Assembly: GCF_000003605.2 (NCBI RefSeq)
Contig: NW_003124905.1
Span: 288,329-301,883, forward strand
DNA: 13,555 bases
Source: Saccoglossus kowalevskii
Lineage: Eukaryota > Hemichordata > Enteropneusta > Harrimaniidae
Direction of reading: 5' to 3'
The notes under the pieces were generated by a model. That model saw only the letters and a list, made by a program, of their open reading frames with translations. It was not told where the DNA came from and did no database searches. Both the position numbers and the translations under genes were made by a program. Below are positions 1 through 12,100 of the stretch, piece by piece (within the stretch, counting starts at the first letter, position 1; each line of letters begins with the position of its first letter).

Positions 1-156
1 TACTTTGGCAGTATGCTGTATAATAGTTGCTCCGATTTCTTCTTCTCTTCTAGAAATGCCTCGGTTCGCTGTTCCACGAGACTTTCTAAATTATTTGCAT
101 ACTGCTCCATTCTTTGTAGCAAGTTATCCATGATATTATCGGAATGAGATTCGCTT
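1..156 (-). CDS. Exon (open at window edge): dimerization / signalling helix before the cyclase domain
   Basis: This exon encodes 1 base, 51 codons and 2 bases, and runs off the window. It reads [20 protein letters not shown], then [20 protein letters not shown] and LYSILPK. This is the highly conserved helical linker ([30 protein letters not shown]) that dimerizes the subunits and couples the pseudokinase to the catalytic domain. Many heptad hydrophobics (L, M, Y, L) support a coiled coil. The acceptor is tttatttatttag|aag. The following cyclase catalytic domain (Y-SDIVGFT type) should start just beyond base 1. Confidence 0.95.
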
Positions 157-3100
157 CTAAATAAATAAATAAACAAATATAATAAACATTGAAACACGGA
201 AAATGAAATTAACTTTACAAATTAACATTTGTTCAATATTTCACAATAGCTTTTCGTACCGAATATTTTTTTTTACACATGATGGCGCTGTTCGGTAAGT
301 TTAAAAAGATAACATTTGAGCAGTTCCGCAAGTGCCCAGCTGTAGATATGTTATGACCATAATACTAATATATCTTCATATCATATCAGATATGTAACGG
401 TTGGTACATGATTTCATGTGCATAACATAGACGTGCAAAAAAGTCGGCAATGCCATCTATACTCACCTATTAAGTTTTTTTATTGTCGCTGAGATCGCGT
501 TGATATTTGGTCTTAGGCTCGGGTTTTCCTCCCAACAAGACTCCATTAGGTTTCTAACCTCATTCGGATACAAATTTCGATCTATTTGGGGACGGAAGGG
601 CGGCGACTCCCCTTTCTTTATTCTTTCAATTATCTCTGGACATATAGAATAAAATGGAGTATTTGTTACCACGTGTAATATTTCTTAGACCGGATATTTT
701 ATAAATTGTACAATTATGGGAGTGATTTCCTGTAAGAGTATCAATTTACCGTACATAGAATGTTCTTATTGGCACTTTCTGATTGTTCTATGATAAATAT
801 ATAATTCAGCATCCGTCGAGTCACCATATACTGAAAATATAGTTACTGTATGTCCCGAATTATTTACGTTCACACAAATGTTTATGGCAACTGAGCGACT
901 TCTTTGTATACTTCATTTTCTATCTTAGCGTTCAACAGTCGATTGAGAACGAGCTTTGCGTCAGTTTGCGAAAGTTAATAACTAAAAAGGAGAAACTTTC
1001 ACATCACAATTTGCCATCCATATTCAATGAAATAGTCCATTGGTCTTGTTTTCTCCACAGTCAACGTGCGGAAAATAATATCAATTGAAATCAACAACAT
1101 TGCTGTCCATGTTCCACCAAAAAAAAAATATGTGTATGTGTCGATGTCACATTAACAGAACGCCTTCAGTGCCGCATCTAGTACAAAAAAGCGACGTAAT
1201 CATCTTTATTTGCCCTACAGATAATATTCATTGGTAAGACCAAGTATGGCAACGAGGATATTAAACAACAATTCCGTGATATTACGCCGTTTCATTCGTA
1301 GTAATTGAAAATATCAAATTTGCTCGTGAAACGATACCAAGGGGTTTGACGTGTAATATTTTGTAATTAACAATCTTTTATTACACAGCCTTAGGTGTTC
1401 AGACATGAAGCTTTAATCGTGTAATCGCGTATCACCCAAGACATAGTTCACTAAAAATGACTCAAATAATAATTATTCAAGAATGGCAACAAAAATGCTT
1501 GGATAATTTCTACTGCAACTGAAACATGTTGACAGAATACAATGATCAGAATTACTAAAGGCCTGTCTCTTGATTAGGACGATCGTCAACAACTATAGAT
1601 GACAAAAATAAAGATATTCAGCATTTTTATATCTTTTCCTAAATAGAGTCATAGACATATAAAACATGTCCTGTGTAATACTGTTATTAAAAGGGAATAT
1701 TTACTTATTAAACAGAGAATTGAATATATTTAACATAAAATAAACAACTTCGATGGAGCTCTTGGCAAGAATCCCACATATCAGCCGTTAGGGAAATCAG
1801 ACTACCGTTTTTTTTTTCAGTTCAGTCAGGAGAATGACGAACAGTCACACGTATAAACAGTCCTACTCTGTCATCTGAAATGACGTTATTTCTATTTAAC
1901 CGGTTGCTATGGGGATGGTCATTTTTGCTAGGGCCCCATTCATCCAACACCCTTCATCAATGCTGTCAAAATCAGTTTGGTAATATAACTGCATTTATGA
2001 TAGTTTACGTACAACTGGATGTATGTACATACATTACGCCACATGGTACCTTTCTTCCAGCCTTGCTAAATGCTGTTGTATATTGCTGTGAACTAAAATA
2101 AATGTCAGTCTTCATTATTTTGTGGTATAATACTATATCTATGGTTAATTGCTTAAATTAAAGTATAATTAATTACTTGTTTAGGATAAGTTAAATAATT
2201 AGAATTATATTGCCAATTCAATACGCGGTATAAACAGGGATCTCCCCCTTTCTTGTGATGTGCCGAAAAATCAAACAAGTAATCAAACAATCTAGCAAAT
2301 TTAATTAATTTGTGAAACGGACAAACGTTACACATTAACCAACCAAGTGTGATACTACTACCAGGTATTTGCATATTATAGTATAGAAACTTTCATTATA
2401 AAACCATGACTGTATCTATGCACAAATTTAACTGGGTATATTGAGCACAAATCATGAAGAAAAAAAAGACAAATAGAATATTAAATGTAATCGCGAAAGT
2501 TAACCACATGCCACATGAACTCACCGAGTGAAATGTTCATACCAAGTTTGATTAAAAATTTACTATTCAAAACCACTCACCAACCTACCAAACTGTGCCC
2601 ACTGAGGCTTGCAATACAATACTTTATGATTATGAGAGAGAGAGTTGAAAACGTAAAGTTGATTTTATTCCTATATAACGGATATCATGCACAAACGTCA
2701 CCGTCGTTACATTTTACCGCGTGCTCAAATTTCATCTACAAAATCAATGCAAATTATATATTTTGCGTAAGTCGTACAGGTATACGATGAGGTGTGCTTT
2801 AAAGGGCTAATATCGTTGTGCCATGCGACGTATACGTTTTGGTTGACTGCACGAAATACTAACGCGCTGCCCGTACGACGATCATCACCGTTATATATGC
2901 AATTCACAGTCAGTATGGGATAATTGTAATATCAGCCTACCTTTGACGCTCATATCCCCAGTTTCGGCGTCATATGGAGCATTGCGTGATCCAATTTCAT
3001 GTAGAATAATAGCTAAGCTGAAGATGTCTCCTTCTTGTGTTTTGGTGGAAGCAGGATCCCGAAGCACCTCTGGAGCTACCCATAGTTTTTCTAATTTTAA

Positions 3101-6100
3101 TAATTATAATTGGAAATTACAACGGGGTCATTGGATAGGACTTGTGAATGTGTCGTACACGGTAAAACCACTTACTCGACGACGGGTTTTCCCTTGTTAT
3201 ATATAATAACTGTACACAGGGAGCATATAACCGCTGTATGAACCAATAACGCACGTATAACAGTGACTCGGGAGTTTGGTGAAATCAATTAAATGTCATT
3301 ATCTCATTAACTAATTTAAAAAAGTGGAACAGGTTGGTGATCGCGAAGCTTGTCAGTTTCATAATTGTAATTGTCATGAGCTATAAAACGTATACGTTAA
3401 CGGCGATTGAACATCATTACCGAAAACGAGAGTATATAACACACTCACTTGTCAATTCCCCGAATGCATTGTCACTTGATGAGCTATTTGCTTTAAATTT
3501 CTCGAGGCCAAAATCGGCCAACTTCAATACGAACCGACTGTCAACAACACAGTTCGAAGAAGACAGGTTGCCATGGCGTTTCATGACACTATGATGCAGG
3601 AAGTGAAGACCCTGTAGGGATAAATAGTGATTGTCAGATTACCACTTACGTTCTGTGATGTACATTGATTCGTTTTCTATTTTCCTGGAGGACCAATGTA
3701 GTAAATTTCCCACTGTATAATTACAGCGCACACGAGCAAGTAGCTTTTCTTAATGTTCGTCTTTGGACAACGATTTGAATAACCAGACATTGTGGACAAA
3801 AGCAGTTCACCAATCGCGGTATAAAGATATTGTATTTATCATGTAAACAACACGACAATTCATGCGATGTTTTAATGTTAATGTTAATTTTTTTGTGATG
3901 GGCTATCTAACACAACGCGAATACCAAACCACCCGATCTGCTAATGAGTGTAATATAATAACGATGTTGTCTCATTGTAAGTAACTTTTGATTCGTGATA
4001 TTTGATAATCAAATCACAGTTGCATATCACATGAAAATATACCGTTGTTTTTACCTTAACAATATCGTTAATTAATGAATATCGGAACATCCAATCCAGT
4101 TGCAACGAATCGTTCTGTAGTATGTCCTGATATGGTGAAAAACGTGTATACCGTCAGGTACATATAATCACAAAACAAATATATGATACAAAAAATAACA
4201 TATTTACTTTTGAATTTATTTTGCATTATTCAGCATTAACTGACCAATCATGTATTGCTTTAACTCGCAATTGTACTGACCTGTAAACTGCCTTTTGGGC
4301 AATACTCCGTCACTATGGCAATACAGGGAGAATCTACGCATGCTCCAATGAAACGAACGATATGTCCGTGTTCAACCTCTCTCATCTAATTGGTGGATAA
4401 TAAAAACAGTATAATCTATTTATTCTATATGTCTATAAATAATAGTTGACTCCAGACTATCAGTGAGCTTTATCTATATTCGACTGTAATACATCACTTT
4501 CTTTGCTTCTTGCTGATTAATACAGTAACTCCAAAATTACTCAGTAAAAGAAAAAAAAAGAAGGTAAACAGTAGAATAGTAAAAGCAAGCACGTGCGTAC
4601 AGGTGACATGTACTCAGTTAGTGGTGCGTTGTGAATGTGTAATTAAACTAGCGGCTTTTGATGAGGTTTGGTATTACATGTTTTAAACAAAGAAACACGA
4701 AAGGAAGAATTACGCATATCCTTACGTTTTTCAACTCAATAAGTATATCTCTGTTCAGGTCTATTCTCTCTTTGTGAATTTTCTTTACCGCAACAAAACT
4801 ACCCTGGAACAAATGGAGCACATATTGTAGTTACAATTGTCAATCGTCTATATAAAAAATAAAGTTTTATCATGAACATAAAAAAAAATCCTAGAAAATT
4901 GCCGACGATTTAGGTGGTTCTATGAATTGCATATACACAAAAGAAATCCCAGCAATAATAACGACAGCAGGTAATATCAGTCGCTATGCTATGAACGTAT
5001 TCGTCATATTGAGACCGATCATTTTCAATCAATAGTTTGTGGGAACGTAAACAGTACGCCGTTGGCACCATTAACATGTGTTTGACCCCTCCCCATGTTA
5101 CCTCCATAAATGATATACATAATGTAATTAACAATTGGAGCGTTACACACGAACACTATTATTGACTCACAAAGACGTACGAAACGTTATATACCTTGTA
5201 ATGTCCGACATTGGCGAAAATCTGCTGTTCTGCTATGTCGTCTTCATTCTGAAAACAGTAATTCAATATTACATGCGTATCCACATAAGCTCACCCATTG
5301 TAAAATTTATTAGGCTGATTTCCCAGCATTAGACATGAAAAAATGCAAATGCCTGCTAAATTAATAACAGATTATCGCGTGAAAAAACATCCGAACGCTC
5401 TATTTCATTTGCTCATTGGACTGCGGTTCTTCAAACATATAGGGTATCCACACTTTTACCTTTCTATTCGTAGAGGCACCATATTGGAACCTGAGTACAT
5501 TAGGAATAACTGCGGGGAACACATGAATTACCTGCAATACCATGGACCACACATGAGTTCGCTCCGAACAACCAGCTTCACGTGTTCACCAAGAACAACA
5601 ATTTATAACAATTTCTCGTCGTCTGATTAATCGGATACGACAATGTAAAAAACGCACATAACAATTGACTTACATCGAGAAGCATTGATTTATTCATGAC
5701 GTTCAGCGAGAGAAAACGACTTTTGTTGACATGACTGAATGTTATATCTTCATACTTAATCTTCCACGTCATATTTGCTATCTCACTTTCCAATTTATAT
5801 TTCCTGAAAGAACATCAATTGATTCATTAAACCCATTTTGATATTCAATAAAAAACCATCAGTATTAACGAGGTTCCTGCAACAATAATATATGAAGATT
5901 TGTGAGAACATTCTCTGTCACAAACACATGGCAATCATTCTCTATTTATTGATCGTAATTCCAGCTGTTATTCTCAAAAAACCTTTCTCCACAATCATTA
6001 TATTTAGATATTAGATCTAATCACATATATCAGACAACATCGTTCGATATATAAATGAATATTGCGGACATATTGTACGCTTGTGATGATTTATTGCTTT

Positions 6101-9100
6101 ATTTTATTAACGTTTCCCACAAAAGGGTTGGTAATATATTGATACATCTTTTAAAACAAGGTTACAATTGAAACTATTGAAAACAACATACCCCGTCTTC
6201 GCACGCGGATTGGGCACGATGATGAATTATAGTAATAAGAATCATGTATATTTTAAATAGGGAATATACCTCAGTATAAGGTATTTTAATCTGGCGAGGA
6301 GAACTCTGTCAAATCATATAGCAATAAAACGAATGTTTATTTTATGGAATTGATCCGGGTCACATGCAAGTCAATTTCGAGCATAAGGTGGATACAACTA
6401 TGTATCATACATTTGACACCGAGCACAATAGAATTTACCCGTTCGTGAAATGCCGTTCGAACATAATCAACAGTGTTAAGTACGCGTTTGAATGACTTAT
6501 TTGGTATTTGTTCATCGCTTTTCTGTTACATTCGAACAGTTTCATTTGTTTGAAAGCACCATCAGCGCGTGATGAGAATAAAATCCCCGTCACTGAACGC
6601 GAAATGTCTTCGTTGTAATTTTGGGATAGTATCAGATATGATATGACTACTACGAGCAAGAAAATGTATATAATAATAATGTTATCACGAGAATACTGCA
6701 AGGTATGCACCCAGGTAGTACTGTAACGCGTCGGTCGATACGATCACTTTACTGCCTGTGTACATACTTAGTTGTAATATTACTGTAAAGTTATCAAATA
6801 TACTAAAACTTTCATACATTGTCAGATAAATTATATATAATTTGGACCGGAAATGTGTTATTCACCAAGAATCTCAAATGTAAAATGTCATATCTGTCGT
6901 TAAATTTAATTACAACAAAGCATAACTCAATATGTGATAGTAATGCATGACACAAGAACAACTACTGTAAAATACTCTTTTAGCTGGAATATTTACACTG
7001 CAAAGCCTTTTTTGGTGTTTTGTATACAATTTATTTTCATTGAATCATTCCCTTTGCGAAAATAGCGAAAACTAATTCCAATCAAAAATAAAGTAAATGT
7101 TGGAGTTATTAGCAAATTGTCATTTACCTGTACAGGAAAACTACCACAATAAGAGCAAGGATAAGAAGACAGGCAATGACGATTCCAACAATGCCGGCGA
7201 CTGGAAAGGTATCTGAAAGAAAAAAAAGAATTATTTAAATAATATACCGCATGAAAACTAAAAAAAAAAATCAATTACATGGCAGTTTTTGTATTTTCAT
7301 TTCTACACAAAATGACATATTTTTTTATTTACATTTTACTGTAATTTATTTTTATTTTTCATGTACTTCTTATTAGTATTATCAACTATCGCCATTACCG
7401 TCTAAAAAAATATTAATTTAAATTAATATAAGAAAGAATATAAAAATCAACTAGCCAATTATTTTAATCACATTGCCTTACACATAAATTATCCGACACG
7501 TTTAAGCTCATTTACGTATTAAGTTATTCATCCATGTTTTATTTCCAGCAATAAAATGCATTATCCTTAATAAAAACGAGTATATAAATCAAAATCTGCC
7601 TCCAGACATGAAGCGCGCCATACCTGCGACAGGGCAGTACTCATTGAAAAACCCGCAAGCTGGAACATCATCTGGTGGACCAGAGGCTCCCCCAGGCCAG
7701 TGAATTATTCCAACCTTCTCGACTACGCCAACAGCACCAGTGTATTCTATATTGATGACAGGCTGTAGCGAATAAAAACGAAACAAAATTATCACGTAAA
7801 TTTGTAAAAACCGTTTTCTTTAACAATGTTTCAAATTTCATTCGATTTTATTCCGATAAGGATGTGTTGTTACGATTTATATGGTGCACAAATCAGCAGG
7901 GATAACACGTGAGTTACCCCGTGACTCTCAGGTCAAACTCGCGCGTTAACATATCACATGGCATCTAGAGCAGAATATCTTAAAATAATCATTTATTCAT
8001 CCACAAATGAACGTGCCATAAAACATCTTAATTAAGCATGTTGTGTGTTTTATGTCTCTTGTTTAAAGCGGGCGAGTCGTCAACTGCGCATGTGTCGTTG
8101 TTTACAAACAAACGTCTACCCATGAGCCATTGCGTTTTTATTATGCGTTTTCATGGTCGCTTATGCCAGGACGACATTTTAATCTATGTTTGGTTTGGGC
8201 TATGGAATGGGCGTATTTTTTTCTGCGAGTTGCATTCGTACGTGGGATACGTTTTTTCAGAAAGTGCAAGTACAATCTTGCGTAAATATTTGAGGTCACG
8301 TAAGCAGCATCCTTGCATTACATTCATGTAGTTTTTAATTACTAGTAGTAACTCACTGGAATATGATTGCATGGCCCTAAAATGCAATATGGAAGTAAAT
8401 TTATATTATAATCTCCATACTGTAGACTAAATCGGATTATGATTTACCCATAAACTAAACATGTTGCGTTCGAAAGACACGCGACAGTATTTGTTGGATG
8501 GAAAGAACCAATGCGCATGCGTATTAGAGAATGATAATTTTTAATCGAAATATCACCGTCAAATGTATCCATCAATGTACAGTTTCAAACAACATACAGT
8601 ATCAACAAATACTTATTTTCGTGCACATTGCATCTTTGATATAATTATTTTATTCCGGCAGCATTACATTATATAATTTACCACTTTTAGCTCATTCGCC
8701 ACGGCAACGGATATTAAGGGTTTTCCCCATCACCCGAATGCCAACATGTTTGTCAAATCATTAAACGTTAATTTCTCGTCTTTTTCATGTCTTTCGAAAT
8801 TACTTCCCTGGTGGAAAGTGCCCAAACTATTTTAAGTGCAAAAAGATGATACAATAAATAATCTTCTGATGTTTACTAACAGCTTAGGGCTGTGTATTTT
8901 CCATCCGCAATGTTAGCACACCTAATGTATATTTCATGTACGCTCGCTACTCTGGTGGATAACGAGCGTGTCCTTTCATCAAAAGCAAACATAGACGACA
9001 TATTATTCCTCGCAAAAATTACATACAGTGTGTACGTTACTACAGTAGCATTGTAAATCAGTTATATGCAAATCATTTCACATATTGTGCACGTTGACCT

Positions 9101-12100
9101 ATAACATTCCGTATATTTATATGTAATTTACGTATACACTTTCGTCTCATTCACACTGCTTCGATATATCATCATGGGAATTACGCGATGTTTGTATTGC
9201 ATATTCACGCTTAAAAAATACGTGTTTCGAATTCAGACTTGCATTAATTTACTATACCTAGTATGCACTCCCTTAACGAATATCCTTATTCTTTTAAATT
9301 GACTTTACCAGACAAGAGTCAAATCATCATCCAGTAACCCGAGACATTCTCTTTTTTAATAAAACAAAAAATCGGCCCACGTAAATAATATGTAATATAT
9401 TACCTCAAATTTCCCAGTTTCCGGATCTGTCATGTCAAGTATTGAGTAGTATGCATTTCTGTCTCCGTTTGCATCGATTGAAACGTTGCCAGTGATTCCT
9501 GTAATCAGAAGAGCAATAAAATGATAAATATTGAAAAAATTCAAACCTAACTTTTTTTTATATTCGGTGTTTCAATCTTCGCATATATCGGTGCTGAAGT
9601 AGTGACGTGAATGCGTTTTTATTTTGCATGCATCGTTGTGTTTGCGTAGCGCAACTAAAATGACCAAATTATGCAATTATCTGCTTAAATTAAAACATTC
9701 ACAAGGTATACACAGATTTGAATTACTTTAAATTACTATATGATTAGCTAAGGTAGAGCTTATTACATGATATTGACACAGACATTTAGGACAATTTCAT
9801 GTCGATTTCTATGCAATTGAATTACCGTATGTGTCCGCCTTATATCAGTCCGTGTTTCAATTCGGCTGAAAATTGTCATCAATCATTTTATTTATGAAAA
9901 CTTTACAAATTTAGCGAAAATGTGTATTCAAAATTCCCGTCAACTGCTTTCTCAGAGTTGCACATATTGGTTAAAGTTCATACTCACAGTCTTTCTATCA
10001 CAAAATAAAATCAATTTGAGTATGTTCACGTAATTTCCCTCTCAGCGTATTTCAATAAATATCATGTCTGGCAAGAAATATCATATGATTGTGTATCATT
10101 TTATCCATGTTTCATTATTTTACTCCGTTATGTTCCCTCATGTGGAAAATTGATACACCGTTTCATGTCGTCGCAACATGATTCATTGCATGAATTGCTT
10201 GAAAAAAATGTTTTTTTTTTCATTGCTTATTAACAGCTAAGGGTAGTGAAATTTTCATTTGTCATCTGCCGTGCTAGCAAACATATCGTACAATTAACGT
10301 ATTTTTCCAACACTGCTGGAAAAAGGGCGTGTCTCTCAATCAAATGCGAGCACAGACGAACATCTCGGCCATTGCCCAAATTAGACAGCGAGTACATGAC
10401 TGTAGTAGCATTATTTTTTAGAAGTATCTTGTATATGAATGATTTCTTTTACAGTCTATAATAAGCTTTCCAATTTGTTTCCGGGTATATAGCTAACACA
10501 CCCGACGTGTCGTGACCCGTGATTTATATTGATTATGATAGCATTAATTCAACAACATATACATTCTGTACCTAATCGTTATCCGCCGCCGTCTGGCTAG
10601 AAAGATTTCAAGAAACAGCAAGAGTCTGATTGCAAAATCGAAGTACCACATACATGGTTTAGTGAGAAACAAAACGCAAAGCATACGCAAACACGTTATC
10701 ATGCGAAACCCAAGAGATAGCCTTAGTTATTATTCAACATAAATGTAAAGGAAATAAATGGGGATTGTTGTTTGATGACGTGAAATCAACTATTCTGAAT
10801 ATAAATGGGCAGCTGGGCTGATGCACAAGATAAGACACAATCGTTTGCTTTTGGAAAAAAAAGTGCATGTATAAGTAACACGTTTCGCAAAACACGTAAC
10901 TGTCAAAAAGTGTTCTCAGAAAGTAATGAATGCAAGAGATAAGGTTAATTTTGCAGGTTATATACATTATGTGTATGACACTTACTAGTATTATGGATTA
11001 TGTTAAAAGGCTATATTGTTAAAATTCTCTATTGAATAAAATGCACTTGGGTTCTGCCATTACGTCATATGTATATGCTTATGGTGTGCTGCATCTGCGA
11101 CAATGATATTAACTACTATTGGAAACTGAGTGTGAAATTACCATTTTTGTTTCCTCGAAATTCCAGAGTTGCGATTTCTTCAATGACATGCACTGCTTTC
11201 CCTATACTGGTTACACTACGTATATAGAGTCGATGCCAATATGCTAACTATCACTTGATGTATATTCACTCAACATTAAAAGTGACAGCAAATCGAAACA
11301 AGATAAATCAAGTGTTTTCTCCATTAGTGCCAGTAATTCTTGTTAACTTGTAAATGATAAACATCCGTAACATTTACCCCAATCATATATTCTGTCCTTT
11401 TTTCGTAATTAAAGGTTCATATCCATAAAAAATAAAGTGTCAGTTGAATTACGAACTAGATGAATATGGTGACGTAGTAAGATTGGGAAAATGTGTTCAC
11501 CCTTTCCAATGTGTTTAATTTGCCTTACATCGTTCATCATAATATGTTATACATCATTTATTTAATTACTTCATTATCACGCATTTACCAATCATACATA
11601 AATTCTACTACTTATATCACTCAGAATATACAAGCGAATATATTGGCGAATATAATGTTTTACTATTTGTCTTGAAGACAATGGGTCAAAACGGAAACAG
11701 ATAGGGCTTTAAATATCACATATCAGAGAAACCATTTGCTGGCATTAGAAAATCATTGTCATTTATTAGTGACAAATATGTACCAAACAACCAAGAAGCA
11801 ATTAATCAAGCCCTGAACAACAACAATAGTAAGTACAATATTATGGTTCAGATCATTTCGATGCTTCGTGGCAAAAGTAAATTTTCGAATTTTAATAGGT
11901 ACAACACTCAGATCAGGATAAAAGCGACCGGATAGCTGATAAAATGGGAATTCTGTAAACCAACCAGGTTTGCTTGATAACAATTAACATTGTCAATACA
12001 TTTTGCATCAAATTAATTGTAGTAACTAGCACCTACATATATTCTCAGTTCTTGAGCTACATAAATAATCACGTTTAATCACATGAAATCACGTTTATTC

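Larger units (their letters stand above)
7763..9403 (-). other. Intron (1641 bp)
   Basis: Flanking exons join in phase 0 (...KFE then PVINIEYTG...), so no exon is missing. It contains the decayed inverted-repeat end near 8063 and the first copy of the diverged repeat at 8879-9056. A plus-strand open frame of 97 codons at 8038-8331 overlaps the inverted-repeat remnant, resembles no known protein and is judged to be chance. Confidence 0.85.

Noticed and set aside
2943-3206. 87-codon plus-strand open frame
   Set aside because: Antisense shadow of the exon at 2941-3090.
3334-3594. 86-codon plus-strand open frame
   Set aside because: Antisense shadow of the real minus-strand exon at 3449-3611, whose protein match is unambiguous.
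5460-5509. 50-base version of the glycine-loop exon using the better acceptor ttccccgcag
   Set aside because: Its frame (LFLMYSGSN...) looks somewhat like the family loop, but 50 bases cannot join phase 0 exons on both sides without a frameshift. Kept as an alternative in the exon entry.
6435-6710. 91-codon minus-strand frame with a hydrophobic N-terminal stretch
   Set aside because: The exons on both sides join perfectly without it, it has no splice borders that fit the phase, and the peptide resembles nothing known.
8038-8331. 97-codon plus-strand open frame, the longest in the window
   Set aside because: No recognisable domain, it lies in an intron, it overlaps an inverted-repeat remnant, and an opposite-strand frame is also open over part of it. 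It is most likely chance in a locally less AT-rich patch.
10202-10220. A7/T10 inverted run
   Set aside because: Homopolymer runs are common in this AT-rich DNA; there is no target duplication or other sign of a retroposon tail.
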